This document shows positions 5,274 through 5,324 of a stretch of DNA of 5,324 bases, piece by piece. Every line of letters begins with the position of its first letter. Position 1 is the stretch's first letter. A program made the translations under genes and the position numbers. The notes beneath the pieces are model-generated. The model was not told the DNA's origin. It saw only the letters and a program-made list of their open reading frames with translations, and ran no database searches. Source of the stretch: Clostridiales bacterium (GTDB taxonomy: Bacteria > Bacillota > Clostridia > Oscillospirales > Acutalibacteraceae); assembly GCA_019418545.1 (NCBI GenBank), contig DYBQ01000133.1, positions 1 to 5,324 of the forward strand, read 5' to 3'.

Positions 5274-5324
<51 letters not shown>

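Overview
The window looks like chromosomal DNA of an endospore-forming member of the Firmicutes, most likely a moderately GC-rich gut-type Clostridia (Oscillospiraceae/Ruminococcaceae-like). The evidence is the spore maturation pair SpmA/SpmB, an AbrB-type transition-state regulator with a Cys-rich tail typical of Clostridia, a perfect Spo0A-box match beside that regulator's promoter, AAAGG/AAGGGG ribosome binding sites and sigma-A-like promoters. The genus assignment is inference; no 16S or other decisive marker is present.

Layout. Positions 1-80 (minus) hold only the start of a secreted protein: a signal peptide, with its ribosome binding site, leader hairpin and promoter behind it. An AT-rich spacer (about 178-345) follows. 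Positions 346-1456 (minus) carry spmA then spmB, overlapping by 8 bases. A divergent control region (1457-1678) separates them from a plus-strand cluster: an abrB-like regulator (1679-1939), a PepV-type M20 metallodipeptidase (1988-3370) and an Imm-5-like putative immunity protein (3384-3983), ended by a strong intrinsic terminator at 3998-4030. Only 14 bases beyond that terminator starts a P-loop NTPase of a two-domain family (4045-5064), which has its own terminator at 5105-5144. The window closes with an extended -10 promoter and the first 51 bases of an initiator tRNA-fMet (5274 to the edge).

How the parts fit. The abrB-like gene has a sigma-A promoter (TTGACA-17-TATCCT). A 9/9 Spo0A-box match lies just past the predicted transcription start, which is the arrangement by which Spo0A represses abrB in Bacillus subtilis. 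The divergent spmAB pair acts late in sporulation, so the intergenic region may coordinate entry into sporulation with spore-core maturation. The dipeptidase and Imm-5-like genes appear to be transcribed with the regulator (gaps of 48 and 13 bases), but no functional link among them can be read from sequence.

No mobile element, CRISPR array, integrase or large repeat was seen. The least ordinary signals are the Spo0A box, the NTPase whose first P-loop has lost its key residues, the immunity-like protein with no toxin beside it, and the terminator placed between that gene and the NTPase. I do not see convincing evidence of a wholly new multi-gene system.
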